In this document: piece by piece, positions 33,388 through 46,003 of the stretch
Layout: every line of letters begins with the position of its first letter
Numbering within the stretch: the stretch's first letter is position 1
Translations under genes and position numbers: made by a program
Assembly (NCBI RefSeq): GCF_013368755.1
Contig: NC_049566.1
Location: 620,001-684,000, forward strand
DNA from: Talaromyces rugulosus
Taxonomy: Eukaryota > Ascomycota > Eurotiomycetes > Eurotiales > Trichocomaceae
Reading direction: 5' to 3'
Length of the DNA: 64,000 nt
Notes under the pieces: generated by a model
Told to the model about the DNA's origin: nothing
Seen by the model: only the letters and a program-made list of their open reading frames with translations
The model's database searches: none

Positions 33388-36300
33388 TAGCCTGGGTGGG
33401 TTCTGGATAAACGGCAGTCACATGCGGTCAAAATGCGCACCACTGCACAGTGCACATGTCTTAGTTTTTGATGTAATGACTTATTCTTAATTATATGTAC
33501 GAATGACATAACATGCTAGCGAAAGAAACTACATCTGACATATGTAGCATGCATAACATATAGCAGTTTGCTATTGGAGATTTTGTGCCAAGAGGTTTCG
33601 GCGATTTTCGTTCATAGTCAAAATTACGTACTAGTTGCTTTTAGACAATGTTTAGTACGTATTTTATTCTACGGTCTCGAGCGTATCGGGCCGAACCCTC
33701 CAGGGATGGGTCTTTTCAAGCGCTCTTATTGGTTTCCACCCCGGCACGGTCCCATCTGCGGATCTCTCTGAAATAGGACTAGCGTAAATCCTAGCGTTAT
33801 GATTAGCTCAACCTTAGCGCAGCCTTACTGCCTGATTGTAAATCCAGGCCAATCTATTCGATGACGACATCGATTGCGCCAGACGTTGCGCGTATCAGCA
33901 CAAAATGGCGATATAATTGTGCTGGCAGGGAATTCTGGTGGTTATGTTGGGTTCACTGGGTTCACTGGGTCCCTTTTTGGCACAGTGGTAATTTTCAGTT
34001 TATATAGTACTCCGTATTATTGTCACACTAATCACTAGTTGTCAGACCTAGTTGTAGCTCGCTTCGTTTACTGAATTCAGGCCTTCCTCAAAAATGAAGG
34101 GATCTGCTACTAGCGCCAACCCCATGCCACGGCTACAGCGATCCACGCCCAACCTACTTCCGCATTTTGGTAGTGTCTGTTTCAGATTCCACCGCTGAGG
34201 AATTATGTGCCGCCCATTAGTTACTTGGCAATTTATTTTATGTCAAATTATGCATGTTATTTGTATACGGTCTGGAGCGAACCACCCTTCGCGAGGGATG
34301 TGACAGCGCATTAGGAGGGTTGCAAACCTATAACAGGCCTCTTAAATTCTTAATTTATTTGATATTGCGCTTAGAGAGTCTAGACCTGCAGGTAACTTAA
34401 ATAAGGTTTCAGGCAAGCAGGGGTTGAGGTGGGGTAAGATGTATAGAGAAATCTAGTTTGTTAGAGCACAGGATAAATTAATTAGACATATAGCCTCTAT
34501 GAAATTTCTAGATTAATCAAAATGTGCAAAAGAAGGCTCTATCCTATATATACATCTAGTAATAAGGGCTATATGCCTATCACTAGGAGGTGCACGGGCT
34601 GTGGTCCTGTTTGCTCCCAAAATGAGTTCTGAGCAAGGCCTTTTCTCGCCGCATTTCAGGGGAATGGAAAGAAGTTGAATAAATTGCTTATTTTGCTGAA
34701 AGAAATTCTTGACTGTCACTCGGCTCCAGGATGCTTCGGTGGAGAAGGCAGAACAACATCAAAAATCTCGCATAGCAGTAGTGCGGAGTACTAGTGGTGC
34801 CTACGTAGAAAAGCCCATGAACTAGGAGTACTCAATCTTGAACTCCTCCCTAATCTCTGCAAACAGATATGCCCTGTTCGTCAGCGAGAAGATGTTAAGA
34901 TATACAACAAAAAAGTACATGATAGTTAATAGATACGGTGCTAAATTACTTTTCTTTATATACGTAAAATACTTCAAAATATTTCCGCTAAAATCTCAAC
35001 ACCACTTAGCTAGCTTTAATATAAACTCATTAGACTTAGAAATACCCTCTTTAACTTATTAAAAAGAAGTCAAGACGAATATTATATTTCTAAAGTACTA
35101 GAGGCTCTGACGGTATAGCTACGATAGAGTATAAGAGTATCCAATAGTTAGCACCCTATATAGTCTTACATATGTAATAATACCATTACAGTTTAACCTA
35201 GGTAGGCATAGATTAATCCTAACAAGAAATAAAGACAGAAAATGTATACCAGGCTCTAAACAGAGAACAAATTTTTCAATATTAGACTCTATATAACACC
35301 ACTCTAAGTTAAATCATCTACATAGGTCTCGCATTAGTGAACAGCGTTGCAGAAACTGAGATTAATAAGGATATTAATAATGGAGTCGCGGAAAACAGCC
35401 TATTCAATATGAAGGAGTGTAATTAGCAAGTAGCATTCCAGTTCATAAAGGAGTCCAACCTATCTTTGACGTTTCTAGAATATTTATCGCCAATTTATGC
35501 TCCACATTAGCCGAGTTAGTAGATAGAAATGACACACACAGCGTAGCACAGCCTCCTCTGTAGGAGAGAATACCACTCTCTTCTATAAAGACGATGGTTT
35601 AGCGTTTGAGACTAGTAATGACTACAGAAATGGGCGGTGGTTATGCAACTCGCTCTCAAGGACTTGTAAGGCTGAATTAATAATATTGTATATCATACAG
35701 CTGGATGGCTCTAGTAGAAATGTTGAAAAAATAGTAAACTATCAAAGAGCTGTATAGGCTAGACAACGCCGTCGTCTTCTTAATACATTCAAGGTTTTGT
35801 ATACATTAAGGAAAGATATCCACTAAAATGATATTATCTTTTCAGTTAGAGTTACTAGCTTGATATCTTTTAAATATCCCATCAAGATAGTCAATTATAG
35901 TGCGTCCAAGAGGAACTCAACGACTTTAGAATGGCTAAGATCCACAGGCTACAGCTTAGTCTAGCTTCAATCTAACGACCCCAGGCAAAGATGCAAGCCA
36001 CTACTCCGTATCACATAATGCAAAAGCGATGCGTGCCAAGCTCAGTCGAAAGACTAGAACGACATTCCAGTGATTCCACGACGCCTCGGAGCCGTCGACA
36101 GGCTTGGCGAGGGCCCTGCAGGCAATAACGATTACAAAGAACAATTAAAATAGAAAAGGAATGAATAATGACCGCTCAAAACGCCAAGTAAGTCCAAGGT
36201 GACACCACATCAGCCTTCGAGGCTACAGCCCAAGATTTGCCAAGCCATAGGTCTGGCTCTTCTCGACTTGGCCGCCTTGGCCCTGGATGATGGTAAGAGG

Positions 36301-36979
36301 ATACTGTCACCAAATAATGTCATCAAATGTGTTGCTTTTGCATTCCAGTTGTCTGACTGTACCCCATGACTAAGCTAATGGGTCTCTGACGGGAGATCTT
36401 CAGCCCTAGTTAGCCTTCCGCTTCCGGACTGATACCCCCCCGCCCAGCCTCCCGATGCGAGCCGCCTTACTAAGTTATTAAGTTGGAGGTCGAGATGATG
36501 AAATAAATTGGTCAAAGTACGAAATTTATATACTAATAAAATACAGCATTTACGTAATGCTACTAAATGTAAGAGACAGCAGGGAAATAAATTAAATAAT
36601 GGGCCGAATCATATTAGTAATGCGTATGAGGCGTAAACAATGCTAATTAATAATAATACAGGTAATAATAAAAAATCAGTTTTCTTTGTTCGTTTCCCAC
36701 GTGACCAACGATGACTCCAAGCCAACAAGAAATGAGCGAGGCCGCTAGGGTCAAGGGGTGTGTTGGTAGTGTACTCCGTAGTCCGTACTCCGTGCTTTGT
36801 TGTTACTAGTTAGTGCAATTACGGGTCTGCTTATTGGCAGTAATTTTCTTCCCTTCTCTTCGCTCTCTTCCCTTCTTCCCTTCTTCCCTTGTCTCGCTCG
36901 TTCTGGCGCCGACCTATACACCACTGTCCTGTCGCCGAACGTCTCAAAAGACGGTCGTGATACTGCAGCGTGTCTCGCA
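33388..36979. other. Long AT-rich, gene-free region
   Basis: 3.6 kb with frequent stops in all frames. About 34.8-36.0 kb is the most AT-rich part and resembles a heavily mutated repeat, but I could not recognise a transposase, reverse transcriptase or terminal repeats. TACGGAGTA-type words occur at about 34008, 34783, 36003, 36772 and 36785. The last 200 bp are CT-rich and belong to the ABC transporter leader. Confidence 0.5.
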
Positions 36980-39900
36980 ATGGCGTCGGTTTCCGAAGCC
37001 CAAGCGCCCAACGAGGAGAAGGGTGATCGTGTGCTCGAAACCGAGGAACAAAGGGCCATTCTTGACCGTCAACTGCATGGATTACAGGATGAGACTGCAA
37101 AGCGCAACCTAGGTCCATGGACATATGCTAATCAATGGGATTACATTGTCCTTACTCTGAGTTCGATCGCAGGAATTGCAGCTGGAGCTGCGAATCCTCT
37201 GCTAGTCGTCAGTGCTCCAGAGCGTCGTCGACCACGAGAATGAGCGAGGCTGACTGACAATGTCCATAGGTCATCTTCGGTCAACTTGCTGGGACTTTCA
37301 CCGGATTCGAAAATGGATCCATACCGGGGTCAACTCTTCGCTCCAAAACTAATCAATTTGCCCTCTATTACGTCTACCTGGCCGTGGCGGAATTCGTCCT
37401 CATCTACACGAGCACGGTTGGTTTCTATTGGTCTGGTGACCGTATCGTGCGCCGTATGCGCAGGGCTTATCTCAAGGCCATAATCCGTCAGAATATGAGC
37501 TTCTTCGACACCCTCGGCATCGGCAAAGTGACATCGCACATCACTTCCGACATGACTACCATCCAGGAGGCGCTGACGAGCAAGCTATCCATAGCCTTGT
37601 ACGCTGCTTCCAATTTTTTGTCTGCCTTCATCATCGCCTTCATCATATATCCAAGGTTGGCCGGCATACTTTGCAGCGTCCTGGTAGCCATGATCCTGGT
37701 GACCACTAGCACTACCCGTTTTGCTATCAAGAACGACAAGATCTCCAAGAAGTTTTATTCTACGGCTGCTAGCATTGCACAAGAGGCCATCACATCCATC
37801 AGGCACGTTACCGCTTACGGCAGCCAGAAGCAGCTGGCCGATAGATACGAGCGTCTGCTGCGTGGTTCCGAGACATCTGGCGTCAAGTCTCGTGTTTATG
37901 TGGCCTTGCTAATTGGTTGGTCGAGTGCTATGCCCTGTTTCACCTATGCTCTGGGCTGGTACGCTGGTGGTCATTATCTCAGCCAGGGGCACACCACCGT
38001 CTCGGCCGTCGTCAGCGCCACGGTGGCTATCGTCAACGGCTCCTTTGCTATGGTTCGTGTTATTCCGACCATGGAAAACTTTGTGTCTAGTATTACCAGT
38101 GCAACTGCCACCTTTGAGATCATAGAGAGGCAATCTCCACAGGACCCCTTTTCAACCGCTGGCGAGACTCCAGCCTCGGTTGAAGGAAATATCGAGCTCA
38201 AAGGTGTCGAAGTCGTCTACCCTTCCCGGAAAGATACCAAGGTCTTGAAAGGAGTCGATATCTCCATTCCAGCTTTGAAGACTACTGCGCTCGTCGGTCT
38301 CTCGGGCTGCGGCAAGAGCACCGTCCTCGGCCTTCTCGAGCGCTTTTATGAGCCTACGGCCGGATCTGTACGCCTCGATGGACATGAGCTGCAAGACTTG
38401 AATCTGCAATGGCTGCGGAGCCAGATGGCCTATGTTGGCCAAGAACCCACGCTGTTTAGCACGACCATCTATGAAAACATTCGCCATGGGCTGATCAACT
38501 CGGGGGTTTCCGAAACTCCTGAACAGACCAAGGAACGCGTAATCGCAGCCGCTAAGCTCGCCAGTGCCCACGATTTCATCTCGACTCTTCCGAATGGATA
38601 TGACACCGAGGTCGGTGAGAAAGGAATCTCGCTTTCTGGAGGGCAACGCCAACGAATTGCCATCGCGCGTGCAGTCGTCTCAGGACCCAAGATACTTCTC
38701 CTAGACGAAGCCACGTCCGCTCTCGATACACGCTCCGAAAAGGCTGTCCAGCAAGCTCTAGACAACGCATCTAAGGGCAGGACTACCGTCGTCATCGCAC
38801 ACCGTCTATCAACAATTCGCAATGCAGACAATATTATTGTGATGCAGGCTGGCGAGGTTATGGAACAGGGAACACACAGCGTTTTGCTCGCCAAAAACGG
38901 CATTTACGCTGACCTGGTCCAGAAGCAACAAATCGTTGATAGTGTTGGAGATAATGGGGACGCTGGCTCTGAATCAGAATCGGATGAAAAAGTGCAGATA
39001 GAGAGGGCTGAGTCTCGCGCAAATCCCAACGCTGGAGAAAAAGGTGCCGGCAATTCAGTAACGATCATCGAAGGAGAGGGAGATTTGGCAACACAGAAAG
39101 AACTCAAACCCTCACTCTGGCTTGCAACCAAGGTCATCCTGAAGCTCAATTACCCGGAAAGGTGGCTACTCATTGGGGGTATGGTCATGGCCTTTTTTGC
39201 CGGTTTCACCCTTCTGCTTCAAGCTATTTGGTTCGCCGAGGTTCTGAGTGCCTTCTCACTAAATGATACCGATCGCATGGTCAGCCAAGTCAACCTTTGG
39301 TCTCTGCTCTTCACAATGACTGGTATTTACGCCTTCATTGTAGCAGGGTCTAACGGCATCTTCTTTGCAATCTCGACGGAGCGCCTTGCCCGCCGTGTCC
39401 GCGACGTCACCCTGCGAAGTATTCTGCGTCAAAATATTGCCTTCTTTGACGACAAAGCCCACGGTACAGGCGTGATGGCGTCCAGGCTCAGTAGCAGCTC
39501 TTCCGATCTCTCGGGACTAGGCGGCGCTGTCATGGGCTGTATCATGACCTTCACGGCGACCATTGCCATCAGTCTTATCCTGTGCTTGGCCGTCGGATGG
39601 AAGCTCTCCCTCGTCTGCGCAGCTGTCATCCCCTTGCTTACTGCCCTGGGTTGGGTACGTATGGAATTCATCTCCGTCTTTGATGGCAAGATTCGTCTCG
39701 CCGGCGAGCGGGCTGCTACCTATGCTAGTGAGGCCGTCGGCGCAATCCGTACTGTTGCTTCTGGTGGACTTGAAGGCTATGTGCTCGAAAGCTACCGAGA
39801 GATACAGGCCGAGCAGGCTGCCAAATCGCTACCTGCCATCCTGCGCGCCTCTGTCTTTTACGCAGTATCTCAAGGAATAAACTTCCTTGCTGCAGCGCTC

Positions 39901-40875
39901 GTGTTCTGGTACGGTAGTGGTCTGCTCGCTAGCGGCGAGTATACGCTGAAGCAATACTACATCTGTTTCATCGGCCTGATCTGGGGCAGCGGAATCGCCG
40001 GTTCGCTCTTCAACTTTTCGCCAGACATGAGCAAGGCCGCCCATGCTGCTTGTGATCTACAAACACTATTCGACAGGACACCGGAGATCGACTCGTGGGA
40101 CGAATCTGGTGAACACATGGCCAAGGAGACCTGCCAAGGCCACCTAAAGTTTGAAGGCGTTTCGTTTGCCTACCCATCAAGGTCCGACATTACCGTGCTT
40201 CGCGATCTCGACCTCGATATCCCCGCTGGCAAGTTCGTCGCGCTTGTCGGCGCCAGTGGCAGCGGAAAGACCACAGTACTGGGCCTTCTTGAGCGGTTCT
40301 ATGACGCGACTCGCGGTCGCATCACGCTGGATGGCCAGGATATCTCGGGTCTCAACATCAATGAATACAGACACATGTTCTCGCTCGTGAGCCAGGAACC
40401 GGCCATCTACTCGGGAACCATCCGCGAGAATCTGACAACTGGCTTGGACCCTAAGAAGCCCGTGACCGAAGACGACATTATTGCCGCCTGCAAGGATGCA
40501 AACATCTACAGCTTCATCACCTCGCTACCCGAGGGCTTCGAGACGGACGTCGGCTCGAGTGGCAGCATGCTCTCAGGCGGTCAGAAGCAGCGTCTGACCA
40601 TTGCGCGTGCTCTGTTGCGCGCGGCGCCGATCCTCATCCTCGACGAGGCAACGGCTGCGCTTGACAGTGATAGCGAGAAGTTGGTTCAGGAGGCGTTGAA
40701 CGCAACGAGCCGAGGCCGTACGACGGTTGCCATTGCCCACAGACTGTCTTCGATCCAGCACGCCGACATCATCTACATGCTTGACAGGGGTCAGGTGGTC
40801 GAGAAGGGTTCCCACGCGGAACTGGTGAAGAAGCGCGGCGCCTACTTCAAGCTGGTGCAGATACAGGGTTTGTAA
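36980..40875 (+). CDS. ABC-B family full transporter (MDR/P-glycoprotein type)
   Basis: Exons 36980-37207 and 37270-40875 encode 1277 residues in the order TMD1-NBD1-TMD2-NBD2, the full-length MDR layout. NBD1 has Walker A GLSGCGKST (about residue 419), signature LSGGQRQR (about 531) and LLLDEATSALD. NBD2 has GASGSGKTT (about 1069), LSGGQKQR (about 1178) and LILDEATAALD. Both H-loops are present (IAHRLST, IAHRLSS). The cytosolic N-terminus of about 55 residues is charged. Such pumps export hydrophobic drugs, toxins or peptides through the plasma membrane. Next to the bZIP, aminotransferase and dioxygenase genes it fits an export or self-protection role, which is inference. Confidence 0.94.
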
Positions 40876-41505
40876 GTTGCATTTTCAGGGGTTTTTTTTG
40901 GGTATTACAGTAAAAATTTGTTAATAAGGGGTCGCTCGGTGAGGAACGAGGCACTCTCTAATACTATGTAGAATTCCTCCTGTTATAAAAGTAGTTAAAT
41001 AAATTGGAACCTATTCACAATATGAATTGATAACATTGTCTGATGTGCCCTCAATGCTCTTGGATTTATTACCTTTTCGAAATAGCCCCTGACTTTTTCA
41101 ATGTTGTTCCAATGTTCGATTGAATACAATCCAGAAAAATGCAACATTTGAAATCACACGACCTCCTCTTGCTCCAGATGTCGTCATCAAATTCTAGGAA
41201 ACTTATAAATCGACCATTTGACGTGGATACCACAACATTGAATTGTTGGATATAAGGCAACGGTTAACATGCTGGAAACATATCAATTGATGAAATGTTA
41301 TTAATATTGAATGTATGAAACCTGTTAATTGTATACCAACATTGAACTATCGTTGATTCCATAGTACCGCGAGGTCATTGTATATAATTGATTGTATCAC
41401 TCAACATTTAAAACCCCCAACCAATCCCCAATCCATACGCCAGGCCAGACGCCAATTTCATGTCTTCTTCTTCTTGTTGTCTTTTCTATATTTACTCTTG
41501 TCTAA
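40876..41505. other. Convergent 3' region, ABC transporter / trehalose-phosphate synthase
   Basis: AT-rich 3' flanks of two convergent genes; no gene. Marks the right edge of the accessory block. Confidence 0.5.
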
Positions 41506-43245
41506 CTATTCCTCTTCCCCCGAGTGGACGACGGCATCATCCGGTGCAGTCTGATCGTCTCCATTAGCCATGGGTGCAGACGTGCCCGGAATTAGCACAG
41601 AAGCCTTTCTTAGTGAAACCTTTTGTTTTGAGTGGGCCGAAATGCGTTTGAGTTCACTGACAAACGACTGGCCCCAGAACGCGCTTGTGTATTTGGAGAC
41701 GTATTTGTCGAGTTTGGAAAAATTCAATGCTTTTTGCTCTTCGCTCATGGTCACGGCCTCTTGGTACGCACTGGCGAGTTCTTCAGTATTCCACGGGTTG
41801 ACGATTATGCTGCCGTTGAGAGACTGTGCTGCGCCTGCGAATTCAGAAAGGACGAGGACACCATGGCGGTTGTGTTGTGTTGCGATGTATTCGTATGCGA
41901 CAAGGTTCATGCCGTCTCGAGTCGAGGAGACGATGCATGCATCTGAGACGGCATATAAGGCGATGAGTTCATCAAAGTTGACCGACTTGTGCAGGAAGTG
42001 GATGGGCATGAATTCGACAGTGCCTGGAAATATGTCAGCCTCTAGAAAACACCGCATAGTATGGTCATAAAAAATACCGAATTTGCCGTTTATCCGACCA
42101 ACGAGCTCATTAACAACTGCTCGCAAGTTCTGATACTCCTCCACATCTTGTCGACTAGGCACTGCCACTTGCACCAGTACCACTTTTCCCACCCATTCCG
42201 GGTGGTCGCTGAGGAAGACCTCTAGAGCATGGAGTTTCTGAGGGACGCCTTTGATGTAGTCTAGACGGTCCACGCCGACCATGAGTTTCACCCCATTAAA
42301 CTTTTGCTCGAGCATTGCGATGCGCTTCTGCACTTTTTCCTTTTGAAGCCCTTCTTTGAACTTGTCGGGATCGATCCCGATGGGAAAAGCACCGGCCGCA
42401 ACAATTTTGCCTTGGAATTCAATCCCGTTCGGCGTGGTCATTAATCCCCTACAATTATTAGCTCAACAACCTAGTCTGACAGAAAAGAATTGCCGACTTA
42501 CAGCAGTCGCGAGCAGCTACTCAAAAAGTGCCGGGTGTAGTCGTATGTATGGAAGCCGATCAGGTCGCAATGCAAGACGCCCAGCAAAAGCTCATTCCGG
42601 ACAGGCAGGATGCGATAGATCTCACTGCTGGGAAAGGGCGTGTGAAGGAAGAAGCCGATCTTGACATTATGCCTGGAATTGCCAATTTCTTCCCGCAGCA
42701 TCTCGGGCAATAGCATCAGATGGTAGTCGTGGATCCAAATGAGGTCGCCATCCTGCACGTCTCTTGCGACAGCTTGTGCAAATAAACGATTGGCCTCCTT
42801 GTATGCCTCCCAGGCAGACTCGTCAAAGGTGATTTCGCCGGGGTGGTAATGGAAGAGCGGCCATAAGATGGAATCTATGTTTTCAAGCATCCCCAGTCAG
42901 TCAATTGCACCGGAAGATTTAGACTAGATGTGGCATCTCACTTGAGAAGCCATTGTAATGGCGATCGGCCAGCTCATCATCAATAAAAACCGGAATGGCC
43001 CCGTACTCATCGTTGAGGCGTTTCTGCACCACCGGTATCTCTTCCTCGGGAACCTCCAAACCAGGCCATCCATACCAGCGGAAAGTAGTGGACTTGGTCA
43101 GCCCGCTCAGCCCGCTGACCAGGCCGCCGGACGACATGGAAAAGTCATATTTACCGTCGTCGGAGCGTTTTATGGTGATGGGCAGTCGGTTGGAAACGAG
43201 CAGTAGCCTCGAATCGTCGCCCTCCGAACCGTCGGCTTCAGGCAT
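41506..43245 (-). CDS. tpsA: Alpha,alpha-trehalose-phosphate synthase (UDP-forming)
   Basis: GT20 glycosyltransferase joining UDP-glucose and glucose-6-phosphate to trehalose-6-phosphate; in fungi this supports stress tolerance and controls glycolytic influx. Exons on the minus strand are 43245-42942, 42874-42502, 42448-42078 and 42023-41506, giving 521 residues. Recognisable are LLLVSNRLPITI, SGGLVSGLSG, YGWPG, HDYHLMLLPEMLR, FFLHTPFPSSEI, VGVDRLDYIKG and SSTRDGMNLVAYEY. The last intron (42024-42077) is 54 bp, in frame and without a stop, so naive translation inserts 18 residues between GKFG and TVEF; the family alignment shows these are intronic. The gene borders the accessory block on its right. 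Confidence 0.95.
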
Positions 43246-44239
43246 GGTGGCGAGAGAGGGGTGTCGACGTCAAGTCAAAAATGCAATCAAGCCGATCGGG
43301 TTTTTGTTTTGGTTGCCTTGTCAGTCACTCGACTGGAGTTCGCAGTTGGGGTTTCACCAGCACGAGAATTGCTGGAGAAGCAGGACTGTCGAGACTGTTG
43401 TTGATGCTTGCTTGTCAGTGGATGGTCATGACCGCATTGGGGATTCATCAAGGCGAAGAATATCAATTGCCAGAACAAGGAATGCAGCGGGTAAAAACTG
43501 GGGCAGCTGGGCAGAATCGCAGCATTGTAATCGTCACGACTGGGCGTGGAGAACGCCCTCGACCAGAAATCGCGACGAGAAACGAGGGAAAAAAGAAAAA
43601 AAGCAAGCTATTGTGTAATGACGTCTTTCTTTGCTCACTTACCAGAGCTCCGGCGGGGAGAAGCAGCAGCAGCAGCGACCACAGGAGAGGCGACAGAGAG
43701 AGCGGACCGGAAGTACAGCGGAGAGCTCCTCAATAGCGACTGCATTGACGTATCCAAAGGGACGAGAGAGACGAGAGAGGTTGTGATAGCGAGGGAGAAA
43801 GGGAGAGAGAGAGGGATAGAGAGTCGAGAGCGCGGGGAAGGCGCAAGAAAGCGACAACGCCCGGTCGCCCGCGCGCCGCCAAAACTAAGTCAAACCTCAA
43901 CTCCGCACCTGGAAAATTGACTCGCCAGCAGTGGATACGCCCAGCGCTCGCCAGAATTGTTCCTGGCCACTCGGAAACCAACAGTGTATAATAATAAATT
44001 CACTTGTTTTCTAATAGGATCGCGATCCTCTACGGCGGCGGCGGCGATGTCACCGTGCCTTGGCCTAGCTCTCAGCCCAACCGTTAACCGCCGAAGCCAG
44101 TTAATCAAGATGGACTGCCTGATTCATATGCGATGCTGTGATGCTGTATTCTGACATTGGTGTGTATCTAAAACACATCGCTGCTTTAAACAAAAAATAT
44201 ATATGCACGCATCCGCCTCACCGGAGAGAGATACTCTGC
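43246..44239. promoter_or_regulatory. Upstream region of the trehalose-phosphate synthase gene
   Basis: About 1 kb with long GA-rich tracts (about 43670-43860, CT-rich on the gene's sense strand) and a stress-response-like AGGGG word (CCCCT on the minus strand) at 43257-43261. No gene seen. Confidence 0.45.
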
Positions 44240-45309
44240 TTACAGAGCCGGCCGATGAACATTCAGACTCCATTTCCCCGACGAGCCCTCGTGTTTGACC
44301 TTGCCTTCGTTCTCCAGCTTGTTCAGAATGAGCACGATCCCGTGCGATGCCGGCAGGTGAAGACTCTCGGGGACATCGCGATAGATGACTTTGACGAGCT
44401 CGATGGGCGTCCAGCTGGATGAACCCTGTTGCTGCTGCTGCTCGCCGCTCTTCTTCTGCGCTTCGGCTGCGTCCACAGTGCCATAAGTGAGTACCCGGAC
44501 CACCTCGTCTTCTCGCTGCTGGCGGTGTTTGATGTAATCCGTGATTTTGGCCGTGGCGTTGTCAAGCACTGGCCCGTGGCCGGGGTATGCGCGGCCGGAC
44601 ACGGCGCTTTTCATTTTGTGTAGGCTGTCAATGTAGGCATGGAGGTCTTCAAACACTGCCGTGCCATGGCCTAGTACGTCTGTTCACCTGATTGTTAGCT
44701 CTTTTTTTCTTCCCTAGAAAGATAGTCAAGACATACTATCACCCGTAAATATGGCATCCTCTTCCTCAAAGATAAAACTCATATGATCCACCGTGTGACC
44801 CGGTGTATGGAACGCCTTTAACGTAGCCCCTTCTACCTGGAATACCTGCCCGTCTTCAATCTCTCGCTGCCCGTCATCCGGCTGGTGTTTATAGACAGTC
44901 GCCTGCGGACAAATGCGAAGCAAGTCCGGGATCCCGTTGACATGGTCATGATGCCAATGCGTGATCAAGGCTTCATGCACAGTGGCCTTTTCGTCCTTTA
45001 GCACTGTTTGGAGTAGGCTCGACCACCGGGGAACGCCTTCGCCGGTATCGATGAGAAGCCGACGTGGGCCGCGTCCGATGAGATATGTATTTGTTCCTGG
45101 AAAAATGTTAGACTCAGTTATCTAGGTTTCTTTCCAATAACAGACCTTGCAAGGTGAACTAGAGGGCAGTTAGTCCTGATATATATCTCCCATGTATCAA
45201 TTGATGCAGCGTAGAACTAACTCACTTTGCTTGGGTTTCCTGCCAGGATTCTCACAACCGAGGCGCTCAGCCTCTCCACTTCAGGCAGTGAAACTAGCTG
45301 GGTTGCCAT
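44240..45309 (-). CDS. LACTB2-like metallo-beta-lactamase-fold hydrolase / endoribonuclease
   Basis: Four minus-strand exons (45309-45226, 45158-45146, 45096-44737, 44679-44240) give 298 residues. Exon 2 is a 13-nt micro-exon (FTLQ plus one base) required to join NPSK to GTNTYLIG. The metal site is THWHHDHVNG, with further ligands in HTPGHTVDH, TGDN and YPGHGPV. The C-terminal winged-helix segment (WTPIELVKVIYRDVP ... GIVLILNKLENEGKV) distinguishes the LACTB2 group from other MBL hydrolases. The human relative is a mitochondrial single-strand RNA endonuclease, while fungal cluster relatives act as ACP thioesterases. No polyketide synthase lies nearby, so the housekeeping role is preferred. 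Confidence 0.9.
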
Positions 45310-46003
45310 GTTGCTACTAAATTTCTTGACGATGTGCAAAGAATTAAAAAAGAAACTGGAGAAGAGGGGCTATTTCTGTTTAGAAGCTGCTGCTGCTGAC
45401 AGACTGGGACCGCATGCGGGGAAATCACAATATGGGCTAGTTAGCAGACGGTATTAAAGCTTGGGACGTCGCTGGTTAGCATCGGCATCAGTTGATTTCT
45501 GGAAAGAAAACAATAATAGTATTACACGTCTATCACCGGGAATCTCACTCATCTCTCTTGCGACACCGAGCCTCGGCAATACGCGATCTCATCGGGAGAT
45601 TATGTCATCCTCCTGACAAAGCGGTTTGACTTTTGTAAGTAGCATTATTATAGGCGATAGATACGCGGTTAATGGAAATGAAAGTTCAAATATCGTTATA
45701 CAGATAAAGTAACTAAGAAACTAGACAAGAGACAAAATCACATATGGAAACAAGACGGGCTATATCCATGCAGAACACCAAAACAACCGCCAGGTCAAAA
45801 AACCAGCCAATGGCAAAAAAAAGGTCTTTTCAAAGTTTGTACTTGTTTTCTTCCCTCCTATATAAAATCAACACCTGCTCAACAGAGGCTGAGGTGTATA
45901 GTGCCCTTGATCGGGACGGGCACAGGCACGACAAAAGGAACCTGCAACTCCATCCACCACGGGTAAACTTTTCTTTACCAGACCAATCTATGCGAGTCCA
46001 AAC
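45310..46003. other. Spacer between LACTB2-like start and aconitase 3' end
   Basis: Holds the LACTB2-like promoter and the aconitase terminator region; no gene. Confidence 0.5.

Noticed and set aside
34838..35062. Possible transposase fragment in the AT-rich desert
   Set aside because: Weak resemblance only; AT-rich translation gives Ile/Lys/Tyr-rich peptides by default.
44240..45309. Metallo-beta-lactamase as polyketide ACP thioesterase of a cluster
   Set aside because: Has the LACTB2 winged-helix tail, lies between core genes, and no polyketide synthase is in the window.
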